A stretch of DNA of 64,000 bases from Staphylococcus sp. IVB6214 (GTDB lineage: Bacteria; Bacillota; Bacilli; Staphylococcales; Staphylococcaceae). Where the stretch lies: assembly GCF_025558585.1 (NCBI RefSeq), contig NZ_CP094723.1:1488001-1552000 (forward strand). Reading direction: 5' to 3'. The notes beneath the pieces were generated by a model, which made no database searches, was not told the origin of the DNA, and saw nothing but the letters and a program-made list of their open reading frames with translations. Both the position numbers and the translations under genes were made by a program. Positions 31,749-42,351 of this stretch are shown here, piece after piece (the stretch's first letter is position 1; every line of letters starts with the position of its first letter).

Positions 31749-32747
31749 ATGAAAATGAAATGGTATAAAAAAGTCATTGGTGCCCGTACCATCAAAACCG
31801 GATTAGCCACTTTTTTAACGGCTTTATTCTGTCTGTCACTTAACTTAAACCCTATTTTTGCGATCTTATCAGCAGTTGTCACAATCGAGCCTACTGTTAA
31901 AGCTTCCATCCACAAAGGGTATAAACGATTACCTGCAACCGTCATGGGCGCATTTATTGCGGTCGTCTCCACATACTTTTTTGGTGACGAATCCGCTATT
32001 GCATACGGTTTAACTGCGACATTAACAATTGTATTGTGTATTCGTTTCAATCTACATCCAGGGATACTCGTTGCAACTCTGACTGCATTGGCGATGATCC
32101 CAGATATTCATGATGATTACATGTTCAACTTTTTCTCAAGATTGCTAACAGCTATTATCGGTTTAGTCACTGCTGGTCTTGTGAACTTCATGGTATTGCC
32201 ACCTAAATATTATGAACAAATTGAAGCACTCATCGCATCTTCAGAACGTCAAATCTATTATTTATTCGATGAACGTATGAAGGAATTATTGATTGGTCAT
32301 TTCCAATCAACCAAAAGTGATAAACTCGTCGATCAATTGCATACATGTAACACACGTATTGAAGAATTGATTGGTTATCAGCGTGATGAACTGAAATATC
32401 ACAAGTCAAAAAATCGCTCAGATGATTGGATGCGCTTACGTAAACTTACCAATCGTGCACATGAAAATCGATTATTATTGACGCACTTGTCGAACATTAT
32501 CTACTTACCACAAGATGCTATGATCGTCTTTACAGACAAAGAAAAAGAAGCCGTGATCAATATTTCACAAAGTATTGATCAAATCAGCCAATGTGGCACC
32601 TTTAAACCAAAACGCAAATCTGCTTCCATATTAAAAAATTCAGTTAAAGGTTTAAACGAATTTGATATTAACCAAATCAAAAGCCATACTATATATGAAA
32701 TCTTGTTAATCTACCGTATTTTATTACTTCGTTATCGTGTGAAGTAA
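31749..32747 (+). CDS. aromatic acid exporter (ArAE/FUSC-like) family membrane protein, second copy
   Basis: 332 residues: an N-terminal membrane block to about residue 145 and a charged helical C-terminal domain, as in the gene at 8128–9222. Shared features include GARTIKTGLATFL at the start, a TIEPTVKASI segment matching MQPSVYRTF in the paralogue, and FMVLPPKYYEQI matching FLPPKFETKI. Substrate unknown. CAGGAG precedes the ATG. It is divergent from map. Confidence 0.82.
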   Translation: MKMKWYKKVIGARTIKTGLATFLTALFCLSLNLNPIFAILSAVVTIEPTVKASIHKGYKRLPATVMGAFIAVVSTYFFGDESAIAYGLTATLTIVLCIRFNLHPGILVATLTALAMIPDIHDDYMFNFFSRLLTAIIGLVTAGLVNFMVLPPKYYEQIEALIASSERQIYYLFDERMKELLIGHFQSTKSDKLVDQLHTCNTRIEELIGYQRDELKYHKSKNRSDDWMRLRKLTNRAHENRLLLTHLSNIIYLPQDAMIVFTDKEKEAVINISQSIDQISQCGTFKPKRKSASILKNSVKGLNEFDINQIKSHTIYEILLIYRILLLRYRVK

Positions 32748-32756
32748 TAAAAATTC

Positions 32757-32790
32757 AGCCCGTATCCTAAACACAAAGGGTACGGGCTTT
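32757..32790. terminator. bidirectional terminator
   Basis: Stem AGCCCGTATCC / GGGTACGGGCT (one or two mismatches) with TTTTC after, between the exporter-like gene and the convergent gatD. Confidence 0.78.
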
Positions 32791-32796
32791 TCTATG

Positions 32797-33522
32797 CTAT
32801 TTCTTATCTTTTTTCGCTCTATCTACTAAAACTTGCTTCGCTTGTTCTTCAGCCATGTTATCAATCTTTTCTGGTACGAATGGTATTCCTTTACGTTCTG
32901 CAGCAGTACGTAATAAGTAATCCGTCATTTCATGGTTTTTCGGTAAAACTGGACCATGCAAATACGTCCCAAGTAAGTTTTTGTAATGAATGCCTTCTTG
33001 TTTATCTTTGTCATTATTACCATAACCATATGTGACATGACCTAATGTTGGATATGAATGATACGTACGGCCCCCGTGGTTCTCAAAGCCAACAATCGTA
33101 CCGAACTGCTCACTTTCAATAACAATATCACCAGTGAGTCGATCTGTTTGAGCTTCCGTATAAAAATCTAAAATATGCAGACCTTCAAGTTCTTTTCCAT
33201 CTGCTGTAATGTATTTTTCACCTAAAAATTGATAGCCACCACATACAACAAGTCCCGGTAATCCGGCATCAATTGCTTCCTTTAACTCCGACTTAATCTT
33301 TGTTAATTCTTTCGTTGCAATCGCTTGTTCTCGATCACTTCCACCACCGATGAAGAAAATATCTGCTTCTTTTAAGTTAATGCCTTCTGTTTCGTTAACA
33401 TCAATAACGTTGATCTGAATATTACGCTGTTTTGCACGATATTTTAACGCCATGATGTTACCAATATCACTATATAAGTTCAATTTATCCGGCATAAAAT
33501 GAAATACTGTTAACTCATGCAT
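32797..33522 (-). CDS. gatD: GatD, glutaminase subunit of lipid II isoglutaminyl synthase
   Basis: Supplies ammonia for amidation of the D-Glu of lipid II, working with MurT. It is a class-I-like glutamine amidotransferase (CobB/CobQ type). 241 residues. The catalytic C94 (VVCGGYQF) and H189 (TYLHGPV) sit at exactly the S. aureus positions. I use the ATG at 33522, which has GGAGGG eight bases upstream; an ATG two codons earlier is too close. The gene overlaps the end of murT by 8 bp, so the two subunits are translationally coupled. Confidence 0.95.
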   Translation of the reverse strand: MHELTVFHFMPDKLNLYSDIGNIMALKYRAKQRNIQINVIDVNETEGINLKEADIFFIGGGSDREQAIATKELTKIKSELKEAIDAGLPGLVVCGGYQFLGEKYITADGKELEGLHILDFYTEAQTDRLTGDIVIESEQFGTIVGFENHGGRTYHSYPTLGHVTYGYGNNDKDKQEGIHYKNLLGTYLHGPVLPKNHEMTDYLLRTAAERKGIPFVPEKIDNMAEEQAKQVLVDRAKKDKK

Positions 33523-34834
33523 GACCATGGCCCTCCTTGAAAGAACGTTCTAACTGATCCAACATTGGTGCAAGAGATGTATAGTTTGGTATCGCAACCG
33601 TCATGCTTGGATAATCCATTGTTAATGCTGTTGCTTTGTAAATATCTCTTTCAACAATGACCGGGACATTTAATTCTGCCAACTTCAATCGTAGCTGCAA
33701 TTCTTCCGCACGATTTCCAGCTACAATAATTGCTTCAATATCTTGATGCTGAAGTTTTTCAAAATCTGCATCATAAATCCATGACGTATCTCGTCCATCA
33801 GCCGGAAAGTCATTCAGGCTAAACAAATAAACTTTTCGGTCTTCTAACTGGTCTCCCATCGCCATAGAAGCATTCATCCCTGCTGGATTTTTTGCTAAGT
33901 TTATCAATGCTTTCTTGTGATTCTTCTCGAAATATTGCATCCGTCCATTATCTGACGTATATGTGCCAAATCCCTTTTGTATCGCTACATCATCGAGTCC
34001 TATTTCTCTCAATACAGCATAAGCAGCAAGGGCATTATAAGCATTGAAGTCCCCTGCAATTTTCATATTAAATGTCGCATCATTGACAGTCATATTCAAA
34101 AATGGTGTCACGTCAAATGATGATACATTATAGTCTGGCTCATGGCGTTTGAATCCACATTGACAACGATAATGTCCAAGCTGATTATAATGAATGTGAC
34201 TATACTCTAGTAATTCTCCACAATTTGGACAGTATCGGCTCTCATTCATTGTCGATTGTTCAAATACATGCGCATCTGCATCCATACCATAATATGTGAC
34301 ATTGTCGCTCGCAATTTTCAAACGACTGACGAATGGGTCATCTGTATTTAAAATCAATTGTATACCTTTTCCGCTAATGGCAGATAAAATATTGTTCACC
34401 ATAATATCTATTTCACCGAAGCGATCCATTTGATCTCTGAAAAAGTTTGTGAAAACCATCTTCGTCGGTGTCATTTCATTCAATACACGTGGAATAGAAC
34501 CTTCATCAATCTCTATTACAGCAATCTTAGTATTTGGGGTCGACTGAACGATAAACGCAGACGTAATCCCTGCTGCCATATTCGCCCCTTCGTTATTATG
34601 AATAATTGGAATATTATTTTGTTTTAATGTATGACCGATCAAGTTTGAAGTCGTTGTTTTTCCATTTGTACCACTGACAAACACAACTTCATCTACTTTA
34701 GCCGCCATTGTTCTTAGTATATTTGAATCTACCTTTCTCGCAACTTGTCCAGGTAAGTCTGTCCCTTTTTTACCCGCGGCACGACTTGCTTTTCGCGCAA
34801 GCTTCGCCAACGTAATCGCTGTCCATTGTCTCAT
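33515..34834 (-). CDS. murT: MurT, ligase subunit of lipid II isoglutaminyl synthase
   Basis: Mur-ligase-like subunit that activates the D-Glu carboxylate with ATP. 439 residues. The P-loop is SGTNGKTTT (54–62). A Cys4 zinc ribbon is inserted in the middle domain (CPNCGELL and CQCGF, residues about 200–230), as in the S. aureus enzyme. The C-terminal DUF1727 domain includes [12 protein letters not shown], with the aspartate proposed to complete the catalytic triad. First gene of the murT–gatD operon. Confidence 0.95.
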   Translation of the reverse strand: MRQWTAITLAKLARKASRAAGKKGTDLPGQVARKVDSNILRTMAAKVDEVVFVSGTNGKTTTSNLIGHTLKQNNIPIIHNNEGANMAAGITSAFIVQSTPNTKIAVIEIDEGSIPRVLNEMTPTKMVFTNFFRDQMDRFGEIDIMVNNILSAISGKGIQLILNTDDPFVSRLKIASDNVTYYGMDADAHVFEQSTMNESRYCPNCGELLEYSHIHYNQLGHYRCQCGFKRHEPDYNVSSFDVTPFLNMTVNDATFNMKIAGDFNAYNALAAYAVLREIGLDDVAIQKGFGTYTSDNGRMQYFEKNHKKALINLAKNPAGMNASMAMGDQLEDRKVYLFSLNDFPADGRDTSWIYDADFEKLQHQDIEAIIVAGNRAEELQLRLKLAELNVPVIVERDIYKATALTMDYPSMTVAIPNYTSLAPMLDQLERSFKEGHGHA

Positions 34835-34974
34835 TCGATTTCTCCTCCATTTTTCCTATTGTATTATACCATGCGACATTCATTTAGAAAATTAAAACTC
34901 TTCATCTCCATATTTATTGCAATCACACGAGGTGTATGTGTAAACTAAACTTATCAATCATTAGGAGGTATGAC

Positions 34975-35478
34975 ATGTTAGATAAACAATTATTAGATGC
35001 TTTAAATGATCAAATGAACCATGAATTTTTTGCTGCACATGCATATATGGCGATGGCTGCATACTGCGACTACAATTCTTATGACGGCTTTGCAAACTTC
35101 TATATTGAACAAGCAAAAGAAGAACGTTTCCACGGACAAAAGATTTATGATTATATCAATGATCGTGGTGAAAAAGCAGAGTTCAAAGCTTTAGATGCGC
35201 CAAAAGTTGATTTTGATTCTATTTTACAAACTTTTGAAGATGGCTTAAAACAAGAACAAGAAGTGACTAGAAGATTCTACAACTTATCTGAAATTGCTAA
35301 TGACAAAAAAGATTATGCGACAATTTCATTTTTGAATTGGTTCTTAGATGAACAAGTTGAAGAAGAATCTATGTTTGAAACACATATTGATTACTTAAAA
35401 CGTATCGGTGATGATTCAAACACATTGTATTTATATGAAAAAGAACTTGCCGCACGTACTTTTAACGAAGAAGCGTAA
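34975..35478 (+). CDS. ftnA: FtnA, non-heme ferritin
   Basis: Iron-storage cage protein. 167 residues. The ferroxidase-centre residues are in [26 protein letters not shown] and [13 protein letters not shown] use the ATG at 34975, which has AGGAGG seven bases upstream and gives [14 protein letters not shown] as in S. aureus; an upstream in-frame ATG has no site. ftnA is under PerR and iron control in S. aureus (known). I did not find a convincing Per box here. Confidence 0.95.
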   Translation: MLDKQLLDALNDQMNHEFFAAHAYMAMAAYCDYNSYDGFANFYIEQAKEERFHGQKIYDYINDRGEKAEFKALDAPKVDFDSILQTFEDGLKQEQEVTRRFYNLSEIANDKKDYATISFLNWFLDEQVEEESMFETHIDYLKRIGDDSNTLYLYEKELAARTFNEEA

Positions 35479-35492
35479 TATATTTTTTATTT

Positions 35493-35528
35493 GGCTGAGC
35501 AGTAATTGTTTTTCAATTGCTATTCAGC
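35493..35528 (+). terminator. terminator of ftnA
   Basis: GGCTGAGCAGTAATTG pairs with CAATTGCTATTCAGCC with small mismatches around a T5 loop, followed by AATATTTTCTT. Confidence 0.7.
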
Positions 35529-35618
35529 CAATATTTTCTTAATAACATATGAGCGTTAAACCTACTTTTATAGCTCCTATGATTATCACATTTTCAATTA
35601 TTTTACGGAGTTGGTTAG

Positions 35619-36179
35619 ATGGCTGATAATACCTTTATCGCATTAGACTTTGAAACAGCAAACTATAAAAGAACGAGTATTTGTTCGGTAGGAATGGTAA
35701 AAATCGTTAACCACCAATTAACTGAATCATTTCATACATTAGTCAATCCAAATGATTTCTTCTCAGAACGTAATATACAAGTACATGGTATTCAACAAAG
35801 AGATGTGCTTCACGCACCAGCTTTCAACGAAGTATTACCTTACATGTTGGACTTCATTACTGACTTCCCTGTTGTTGCACATAATGCAGCATTCGATATG
35901 TCTGTACTTCATGCTAGCTTAAAGGCTGCACAGATTGATACACCAGACCTTACATATTTTTGTTCTTGTCAACTTGCACGTCGCACTGTATCTTCACGAC
36001 GTTATGGATTAAAACATATGATGGACTTCTACGGCTTGGACTTTCATGGTCATCATGATGCATTAAATGATGCCAAAGCCTGTGCTATGATTACCTATCG
36101 TTTACTCAAACACTATCCAGATCTACAAACAGTGCTTAATGTTTATGGTAAGAAACTACGCGATAAAGATGCTCTATAA
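35619..36179 (+). CDS. DnaQ-like DEDDh 3'-5' exonuclease
   Basis: 186 residues of the DNA polymerase III epsilon / RNase T superfamily. Exo I is [10 protein letters not shown] with D and E, Exo II is [12 protein letters not shown], and Exo III is [12 protein letters not shown] with the H…D pair. No other domain is fused. The role (repair or RNA trimming) is not determined. Its stop codon overlaps the end of the convergent dinB gene by 6 bp, leaving no room for a terminator between them. Confidence 0.88.
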   Translation: MADNTFIALDFETANYKRTSICSVGMVKIVNHQLTESFHTLVNPNDFFSERNIQVHGIQQRDVLHAPAFNEVLPYMLDFITDFPVVAHNAAFDMSVLHASLKAAQIDTPDLTYFCSCQLARRTVSSRRYGLKHMMDFYGLDFHGHHDALNDAKACAMITYRLLKHYPDLQTVLNVYGKKLRDKDAL

Positions 36180-37241
36180 AAAATCATATATAGTCATATT
36201 ACGAAAAGCGGCATCTTGTAGACTTCCGACTGTGACACCTATTAAACGTATTGGGATATCTGGATCCTTTACTTCATAATATAAGTCATAAGCGACTCGA
36301 TAAATATCTCTTGCTTGTTGTACAGGTGTTTTTAAACTTTGCTGTTTCGTATGCGTTTCAAATGTACTTGTTTTTATTTTCACAGTCACTGTATATCCCG
36401 CTTTTTGCAGTTTTTCTAAACGACCTTCAATCTTTTCACACAACATTTCAATCTTACGCAATATCTCTTCATCTTGATTGGTATCCACTGAGAACGTTCT
36501 TTCTGCTCCCACGCTTTTTCGTCGTCGCTCACTTTTTACTTCTCTTTCATCTTTTCCTCGCACTCTTTCATATAAATACTTCCCTCTTTTGCCGAATAGA
36601 TATATGAGATCACGTTCAGATTTTCGATAAAGATCTTTCCCTGTATAAATACCCTGTTCATGCATTTTTTCTTTAGATACTTTTCCAACACCTGGAAAGT
36701 CTCCAATATCAAGATTCATCAAAATATCATGTACATTTTGATACGTAATAACCGTCATGCCATTCGGTTTATTCATCCCACTCGCTAGCTTTGCTAAAAA
36801 TTTATTATATGATACACCCGCACTTGAAGTTAAACCCGTTTCTCGCCAAATATCGTGGCGAATCATTTGCGCAATTTGTGAAGCAGAACGTTTAGAGTTC
36901 ACACTTGATGTAATATCTAAATAGGCCTCATCTAGAGACAAAGGCTCAACTAACGATGTATAGCGATGGAAAATCTCCATAATCTGTTGTGAAACAGCTC
37001 GATAAACTTCAAATCTTGGCGTTATATAATAACCATCTGGACATAACTGATGGGCACGAGCCATAGGCATCGCAGAATGAACCCCCTTGGCCCTTGCTTC
37101 ATAGGAGGCTGTTGCCACAACACCACGACCACTTGCACGACCACCCACAATAACAGGCTTTCCTCTCAACTTAGGATTATCTCGCACTTCTACCTGTGCA
37201 TAAAAATAATCCATATCTATATGTATCATTCGTTTTTCCAT
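36174..37241 (-). CDS. dinB: DinB, DNA polymerase IV
   Basis: Y-family translesion polymerase. 355 residues. Catalytic acidic residues are in [14 protein letters not shown] and SLDEAYLD. The steric-gate region is YFYAQ, and the helix–hairpin–helix motif is around [12 protein letters not shown]. The little-finger domain occupies the last third. The start is the ATG at 37241, with GGAGGTG 6 bases upstream; an ATG five codons earlier overlaps that site. By my recollection this gene is a near neighbour of rlmCD in S. aureus; here about 16 kb of accessory DNA separates them. Confidence 0.94.
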   Translation of the reverse strand: MEKRMIHIDMDYFYAQVEVRDNPKLRGKPVIVGGRASGRGVVATASYEARAKGVHSAMPMARAHQLCPDGYYITPRFEVYRAVSQQIMEIFHRYTSLVEPLSLDEAYLDITSSVNSKRSASQIAQMIRHDIWRETGLTSSAGVSYNKFLAKLASGMNKPNGMTVITYQNVHDILMNLDIGDFPGVGKVSKEKMHEQGIYTGKDLYRKSERDLIYLFGKRGKYLYERVRGKDEREVKSERRRKSVGAERTFSVDTNQDEEILRKIEMLCEKIEGRLEKLQKAGYTVTVKIKTSTFETHTKQQSLKTPVQQARDIYRVAYDLYYEVKDPDIPIRLIGVTVGSLQDAAFRNMTIYDFL

Positions 37242-37443
37242 CGCAGACACCTCCATTCTCTCACATGTTTATAGAAACATTATATACGATTCAATAACTT
37301 ATTTTAACTAAAGGAATTTCACTGAAAGAGTGGTGAGTACTTGATATTTCTCTTAGATAAAATCATTTATCTTCACACGATTAGTTGCTTAAAGTAATTG
37401 ATTGACATATATTACTCTGTCACCACAAAAAATAGACATAAAA

Positions 37444-37480
37444 AAACGGTAACCCCTTATATAAAAGAGATTACCGTTTC
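37444..37480 (-). terminator. terminator of the surface protein gene
   Basis: On the minus strand AAACGGTAA pairs with TTACCGTTT, followed by TTTTATG. It lies about 25 bases after the stop codon at 37503. Confidence 0.8.
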
Positions 37481-37502
37481 TTATTAGTTAGCTTATTCCG
37501 TA

Positions 37503-40500
37503 TTAGTCTTCTTCACGACGATTACGTTTTGTTAACTTCATACCAGCTAATAATGTTAAGAAACCGAATGTTGTTACGAATGGATTATTCGTATTACCTG
37601 TTTCAGGCAATTCTTTTTCTGTCATCTTATCAGATGGTTTCATGTCTTTATCATCTTTATCAGTCATACCTTTAGATGGTTTATTCATGTCTTCCGGTTG
37701 ATCTGGTGATGGTTGACCTGGTTTTTCTGAATCTTTTGGTGGCATACCTGGCTCTTCAGGTTGTCCTGGTTGCTCTGGCTGTTCTGGTTGTTCTGGTTGT
37801 TCCGGTTGTTCTGGTTGTTCCGGTTGTTCTGGCTGTTCCGGTTGCTCTGGTTGTTCCGGTTGCTCTGGCTGTTCCAGTTGTTCTGGTTGTTCCGGTTGTT
37901 CTGGTTGTTCCGGTTGCTCTGGTTGTTCCGGTTGCTCTGGTTGTTCCGGTTGTTCCGGTTGTTCTGGTTGTTCTGGTTGTTCCGGTTGTTCTGGTGTTTC
38001 TTTTAACTTATAGATATAAGTGACGTCTGTATTACCTTTCACCACTTTACCTGTTTCTTGATCTCCATCTTTCACTTTCACAAGTACATAGACTTTACCA
38101 TCTTTAGTAGTGATTTCTTTCGGAATTTCCTTGTCATTTTCATTTGTATTGTACTCAGTACCTACTGGTGATTTTGATGTATCCACTGTTGGATCCTTGA
38201 TCACTTCATCTTTTTCATTCACATAGTGAACAGTAACTGTACCTGCTGGTACATATGGTACTGGTGTATCTTTCTTAGGATCTACCGGTTTTGGTGGTTC
38301 ATATCCTTTTGTTGGATCGTTTGGATCTTTTGGTTTCAACGGTGTCGTTGGATCTTCTGGATCTACTGGAATATGTTCTTCAATGTCTGGGAACGGTGGA
38401 TTATCACTTGGGTCTTCTGGTGTTTCGTCATAATCTACTGGATCGATTGGATCACCTGTTTTTGGATCTACTGGTGGTACATTTTCATCATACTTTGGAT
38501 TCTCTGGATCTTCAGGAATGTACGGAATATATTTGTTTGGTGTTTCTTCTGGTGGCATACCAGGATCTTCAACTTTTTTGTACACATACGTGACTTCTGT
38601 TGTTCCTTCTACGACCTTACCTTGTTCATTACCTTTAGTAAGGGCTGGGACTAACTTATATTTCACGCCATCTTTTGTAATTGTTGGTGGCATATGATCA
38701 TCAGAAGTATCATAGGCTGTTCCTGTTGATGATAATGGTGTGTCTGTTTCATCATCTGCGATAACATTACCTTCCGTGTCGATGTAGTGTACAATGACAT
38801 CACCTTTTACTTCTTTGTAGACGTATGTCACTTCTGTTGTTCCTTCTACAACATTTCCTTCTTCATTACCTTCTGTTTTCTCAGGAACGCGTTTATACGT
38901 TTTACCATCTTCTGTTGTAATTGTTTCTGGACGGTTATCTTTCGTATCGTAAGGTGTGTCAATCTTACTTCCTTGCGTATCGACTTTGTCTTTCGCAATT
39001 GTCTTACCTTCTTCGTCTACATAGTGAACAATAACATCACCTGTTGGTATTTCTTTTGGTTCTTCAACTTTCTTGTAGACATATGTGACTTCTGTTGTTC
39101 CTTTAACAACCTTACCTTGTTCATTACCTTTAGTAAGCGCTGGAACTAACTTATATTCCACACCATCTTTTGTGATTGATGGTGGCATATGATCATCAGC
39201 TGTATTGTAGTCTGTTCCTGTTGATGATAATGGTGTGTCTACTTCATCCTTAGCAAGGGGATTCCCTTCTGTATCGATGTAATGTACGATGACATCACCT
39301 TTTACTTCTTTGTAGACGTATGTGACATCCGTGTTACCTTCAACAACTTCGCCTTCTTCATCACCTTCTGTTTTTTCAGGAATACGTTCATATGTTTTAC
39401 CGTCTTCTGTTTTGATTTCTTCTGGACGATTATCTTTCGTATCATACGGCGTATCTACTGGTGATTTTGGCGTATCTACAACTGGATCTTTAATTTCTTT
39501 GCCATCTTCATCTTGGTATTTAACTGTTACTGTTCCTTCTTTAACAACTTCTTTATATACATAAGTTACATACTTCGTACCTTGTGTTACAACACCTGTC
39601 GGGTCAGTTCCTTCAGCATCTGTTGATCCGTAAACAGTTCTCAATTTACTAGTTGTTAAATGACCTTGATCAGATACAGAACCAACACCATAATCTCCTG
39701 CTGGTACTAGTTTATACGTTTTATCTCCAACTGTGATTTCTTGTGTACGATTATCTGTAACTGTATCATACTCTGTATCCACTTCAGCGTCTGTCACATC
39801 TTGAACTTCTTCTTTGATAACATTTCCGTTTTCATCAACATATTGAACGATAACTGTACCTTTATCGATTTGTTCAGGGTTTGATGTTTCGATTGGTACA
39901 CCTGTTGCTTTTGCATCATATTTAGGACGAGTCACTTGCGAAGTTAAACCACCTTGTCCAGCTTGTTTAACTAGCTCTGTACCAATTGAGTCAGATTGAC
40001 TTTCAGCATCGAATGCAAATTCTTCCAATGGTGAACCATCTGGTTTCGAAACAGTAAGTGTTGAGTTATCAGTCGTTGGTACCATTAACGGTTTCCCAGT
40101 TTTTTGGTCAATTACAGGGGTTCCATCTCCATTTAGTAATACTTTCGTTGCAACTTCTTCATTGTAAGTTGGTTTATCAAACTTGATTGGTAAACGTGTT
40201 GACATGTTTGTGGCAATATCTTCCATTGGATTACCAAATGTGTTGATAATACGACCCGGTTTTGTGTAGTCACCATGGAAACGTAATGTGATCGTTTTCT
40301 TGTCTTCAGAAACACTTTCAACTGTATAGTACATGTCGTCAGGCGTCACATACAATTTCCCGCCATCAGCATTAGCTGGTTTTTCTCCCGTGATAATATC
40401 TTGGAATGGAATATAGTAAACTGGTAAACGTTTACCAATCTCTATCTTATCTGTATCCCACGTATAAGTGTTTTTATTTGGATCTGTTGGTGACGAGATT

Positions 40501-41903
40501 GTCGTTAAAAAGCCATCTGGTAAACCACCAGCTTGACCACTTAATTGTACATAACCATCACCAACTGTATGTGTTAAGAATCCAACATCTGATCCTGGTG
40601 TATCACTACGATTATCATATACTGTTGCTTCCATACTAATATATGGGTGCAGTTCTGTTCGATTTCCATTATCGTAATCAATTTTATTTCTATCAAGATT
40701 TGGATTATATAGACCTTGAGCTACTACACCTTGTAAACCAGTGTTGTATGGTTGTCTCTTATATTGAGAACCGTTAGCATCATCCCAAGCTGGCTGTTGA
40801 TAAACACTTGTATAAACAGTTTTATCATTAACTTTCACTTTAAATTCTGTCGGGCGTACTTCTGTTGTTGCTAAAGTCGGTGTACCTGCTTGACCTGATA
40901 CTGTGGCACTCACATCTTTAAGTCCTTCAACATTTTCAGTAAATGTTACTTTGTATTTCACTGACGTCGTTGTCAATGTATCATTTTTTAAGTTAAAACG
41001 TGATGGATCTGTCGAATCTGATCCTTTTATATAGTCACTTGTATAACTAACACGTTCAACTTCTGCAATTATAGGACCTTGACCATCAGTTTCATTTGAT
41101 TTCAAACGGAAATATCTTGGTAAAGTTACTGGTGTATCTTGTGTTTCGACATAGAAATAATCACCTTTATGCAATGGTTGGTCGCCAAATGAGAATTTAA
41201 GTGTCGTACCTTCATTGTTATAAATTGTTGGTGTTGGAGAATAACCTCTGTGTGTACCTGTTACAGTTACTTCAGGTGTTACTTGTGTACCTGATGGTGC
41301 CGCTTGTGCAACTGGTTCCACTGCAGCACGTAAATAAGTGCCTGTTGGTAATGGTTGTCCTTCTTTTGCGAAAGCTTCTTCACGCGTAGGTGCTTTGGGC
41401 TTAACAGTTGATGTTGCTGTTGATGCTTCAGTTGCTTCTTCAGTTTTTTCGGATGTTGTCGGTTCGGGTGTTGTTGTTTCTGATGAAGTTGATTTGTCTT
41501 CTGTGGCAGTTGTAGTAGCTTTTTCTTCAGAATCAGTTGTTTCTGGCACTGCTTCTTCTGCAGGTTCTACTGCTTCATCTGACACTTCTGAAGTAGCTTC
41601 AGATTCTTCTGTCGCTGATGTGTCTACTGTTTCATCAGTGGTTGTATCAGTTGGTTCAGCTGTGTCTTCAGTAGTTGTCGTTGTTTCATCAATATTCGTT
41701 GAAGCTACTTCTTCTGCTGAGGGTTCAGGATCTGAATCCGCTGAATCATTTGTACTTTCTGCTGGTTGCGTTTCTGCTGTTGCGTCCGTCTCGCTTGCTT
41801 TTACCGAGTCTGCTCCCATAATTAACGCTGTTCCTAAAAGTGCAGAACATACGCCAAAGGTAAACTTACGGATAGAAAAGCGATGTTTTCTTCTAAATAA
41901 CAT
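37503..41903 (-). CDS. LPXTG-anchored MucBP-repeat surface protein (putative adhesin)
   Basis: 1466 residues. A YSIRK-type signal peptide (RFSIRKFTFGVCSALLG) targets it to the septum, and LPETG, a hydrophobic helix and RNRREED at the C-terminus mark it for sortase A anchoring. Parts in order: a low-complexity S/T/E/A-rich stretch (about 45–170); a folded non-repeat region (about 190–675) that could bind a ligand; six MucBP-like modules (about 680–1300), alternating in two subtypes ending KGNEQGKVV…VTYVYKK or EGNVVEGT…VTYVYKE, with a proline/aspartate spacer before the last; about 25 PEQ triplets; and a K/D/M-rich wall-spanning tail. The start is the ATG at 41903 after AAAGGGAGG. MucBP modules bind mucins or extend adhesins in other bacteria. 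The ligand here is unknown, and I do not recognise a named gene. Confidence 0.9.
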   Translation of the reverse strand: MLFRRKHRFSIRKFTFGVCSALLGTALIMGADSVKASETDATAETQPAESTNDSADSDPEPSAEEVASTNIDETTTTTEDTAEPTDTTTDETVDTSATEESEATSEVSDEAVEPAEEAVPETTDSEEKATTTATEDKSTSSETTTPEPTTSEKTEEATEASTATSTVKPKAPTREEAFAKEGQPLPTGTYLRAAVEPVAQAAPSGTQVTPEVTVTGTHRGYSPTPTIYNNEGTTLKFSFGDQPLHKGDYFYVETQDTPVTLPRYFRLKSNETDGQGPIIAEVERVSYTSDYIKGSDSTDPSRFNLKNDTLTTTSVKYKVTFTENVEGLKDVSATVSGQAGTPTLATTEVRPTEFKVKVNDKTVYTSVYQQPAWDDANGSQYKRQPYNTGLQGVVAQGLYNPNLDRNKIDYDNGNRTELHPYISMEATVYDNRSDTPGSDVGFLTHTVGDGYVQLSGQAGGLPDGFLTTISSPTDPNKNTYTWDTDKIEIGKRLPVYYIPFQDIITGEKPANADGGKLYVTPDDMYYTVESVSEDKKTITLRFHGDYTKPGRIINTFGNPMEDIATNMSTRLPIKFDKPTYNEEVATKVLLNGDGTPVIDQKTGKPLMVPTTDNSTLTVSKPDGSPLEEFAFDAESQSDSIGTELVKQAGQGGLTSQVTRPKYDAKATGVPIETSNPEQIDKGTVIVQYVDENGNVIKEEVQDVTDAEVDTEYDTVTDNRTQEITVGDKTYKLVPAGDYGVGSVSDQGHLTTSKLRTVYGSTDAEGTDPTGVVTQGTKYVTYVYKEVVKEGTVTVKYQDEDGKEIKDPVVDTPKSPVDTPYDTKDNRPEEIKTEDGKTYERIPEKTEGDEEGEVVEGNTDVTYVYKEVKGDVIVHYIDTEGNPLAKDEVDTPLSSTGTDYNTADDHMPPSITKDGVEYKLVPALTKGNEQGKVVKGTTEVTYVYKKVEEPKEIPTGDVIVHYVDEEGKTIAKDKVDTQGSKIDTPYDTKDNRPETITTEDGKTYKRVPEKTEGNEEGNVVEGTTEVTYVYKEVKGDVIVHYIDTEGNVIADDETDTPLSSTGTAYDTSDDHMPPTITKDGVKYKLVPALTKGNEQGKVVEGTTEVTYVYKKVEDPGMPPEETPNKYIPYIPEDPENPKYDENVPPVDPKTGDPIDPVDYDETPEDPSDNPPFPDIEEHIPVDPEDPTTPLKPKDPNDPTKGYEPPKPVDPKKDTPVPYVPAGTVTVHYVNEKDEVIKDPTVDTSKSPVGTEYNTNENDKEIPKEITTKDGKVYVLVKVKDGDQETGKVVKGNTDVTYIYKLKETPEQPEQPEQPEQPEQPEQPEQPEQPEQPEQPEQPEQPEQLEQPEQPEQPEQPEQPEQPEQPEQPEQPEQPEQPEQPGQPEEPGMPPKDSEKPGQPSPDQPEDMNKPSKGMTDKDDKDMKPSDKMTEKELPETGNTNNPFVTTFGFLTLLAGMKLTKRNRREED
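37771..37998 (-). repeat. PEQ triplet repeat tract in the surface protein gene
   Basis: About 25 tandem 9-base units encoding Pro-Glu-Gln, with one unit changed to Leu-Glu-Gln. The unit uses mixed codons (TTCTGGTTG, TTCCGGTTG, TTCTGGCTG on the plus strand). Such tracts span the cell wall and change length easily by slippage or recombination, always in steps of three residues. Confidence 0.9.
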
Positions 41904-41953
41904 ATATTTCCTCCCTTTATAACCCAAAAATATTTTCTTTAAAATATTTTTTG

Positions 41954-41983
41954 ATTATTGTGTATTAATTCAAAATATGACAA
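41954..41983 (-). promoter_or_regulatory. possible promoter of the surface protein gene
   Basis: The minus strand reads TTGTCA (41983–41978), 18 bases, AATAAT (41959–41954); each box matches the consensus at five of six positions. The distance to the start codon is about 50 bp. Confidence 0.4.
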
Positions 41984-42242
41984 GTTTTTATTAAACGTTC
42001 ATACAACTTAATAATATAAATATTCTATTCTTTTATCAATAACTATTTTTATATCGTATTTTTTACAGATTTAAATTACTATTCAATAATATCTAAGAAA
42101 ATATAAACATACTATCACTATATGTTTTAGCTACTTATGGATTCATTCACACCTTCTCTAGACTTTTTAATATCATCCATCAAATACAAATGCAATATGT
42201 ATTCATTTACTGAAGGGACCATAAGAAAATACTATAATAAAA
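41984..42242. other. AT-rich upstream region of the surface protein gene, no gene seen
   Basis: About 260 bases of very AT-rich DNA between the adhesin promoter and the IS1182 insertion. I see no gene or clear structure. Confidence 0.5.
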
Positions 42243-42261
42243 AAGAAGGGGCTGAGACATA
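42243..42261. repeat. left arm of a palindrome split by the IS1182 element
   Basis: AAGAAGGGGCTGAGACATA. Its reverse complement recurs at 44053–44071 with one mismatch. See the finding on the split hairpin. Confidence 0.75.
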
Positions 42262-42285
42262 GGCGCTCAATTTCCCTTCAAAAAA

Positions 42286-42325
42286 AGCCGTTAAAATTCT
42301 TTTTTAAGATTTTAACGGCTTTTTT
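42286..42325. terminator. terminator at the left end of the IS1182 element
   Basis: Perfect 12-bp stem AGCCGTTAAAAT / ATTTTAACGGCT with an A-run before and TTTTT after, just past the transposase stop codon. Confidence 0.85.
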
Positions 42326-42351
42326 CTTATTATTTACTAAAAAACTAGCAC

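Noticed and set aside
34835..34974. A Per box upstream of ftnA
   Set aside because: ftnA is PerR-controlled in S. aureus, but no 15-mer here matches the consensus well enough to list.
37771..37998. The regular 9-base repeat as a possible CRISPR-like array
   Set aside because: Units are tandem with no spacers and encode PEQ in frame with the surface protein.
37676..38023. Long open frames opposite the PEQ repeat of the surface protein (also 37761–38006)
   Set aside because: Their leucine/valine/tryptophan repeats are just the complement of the 9-base PEQ units; no start signals.
41338..41922. 194-codon frame opposite the 5' end of the surface protein gene
   Set aside because: It mirrors the serine/threonine/glutamate-rich low-complexity region and has no ribosome binding site.
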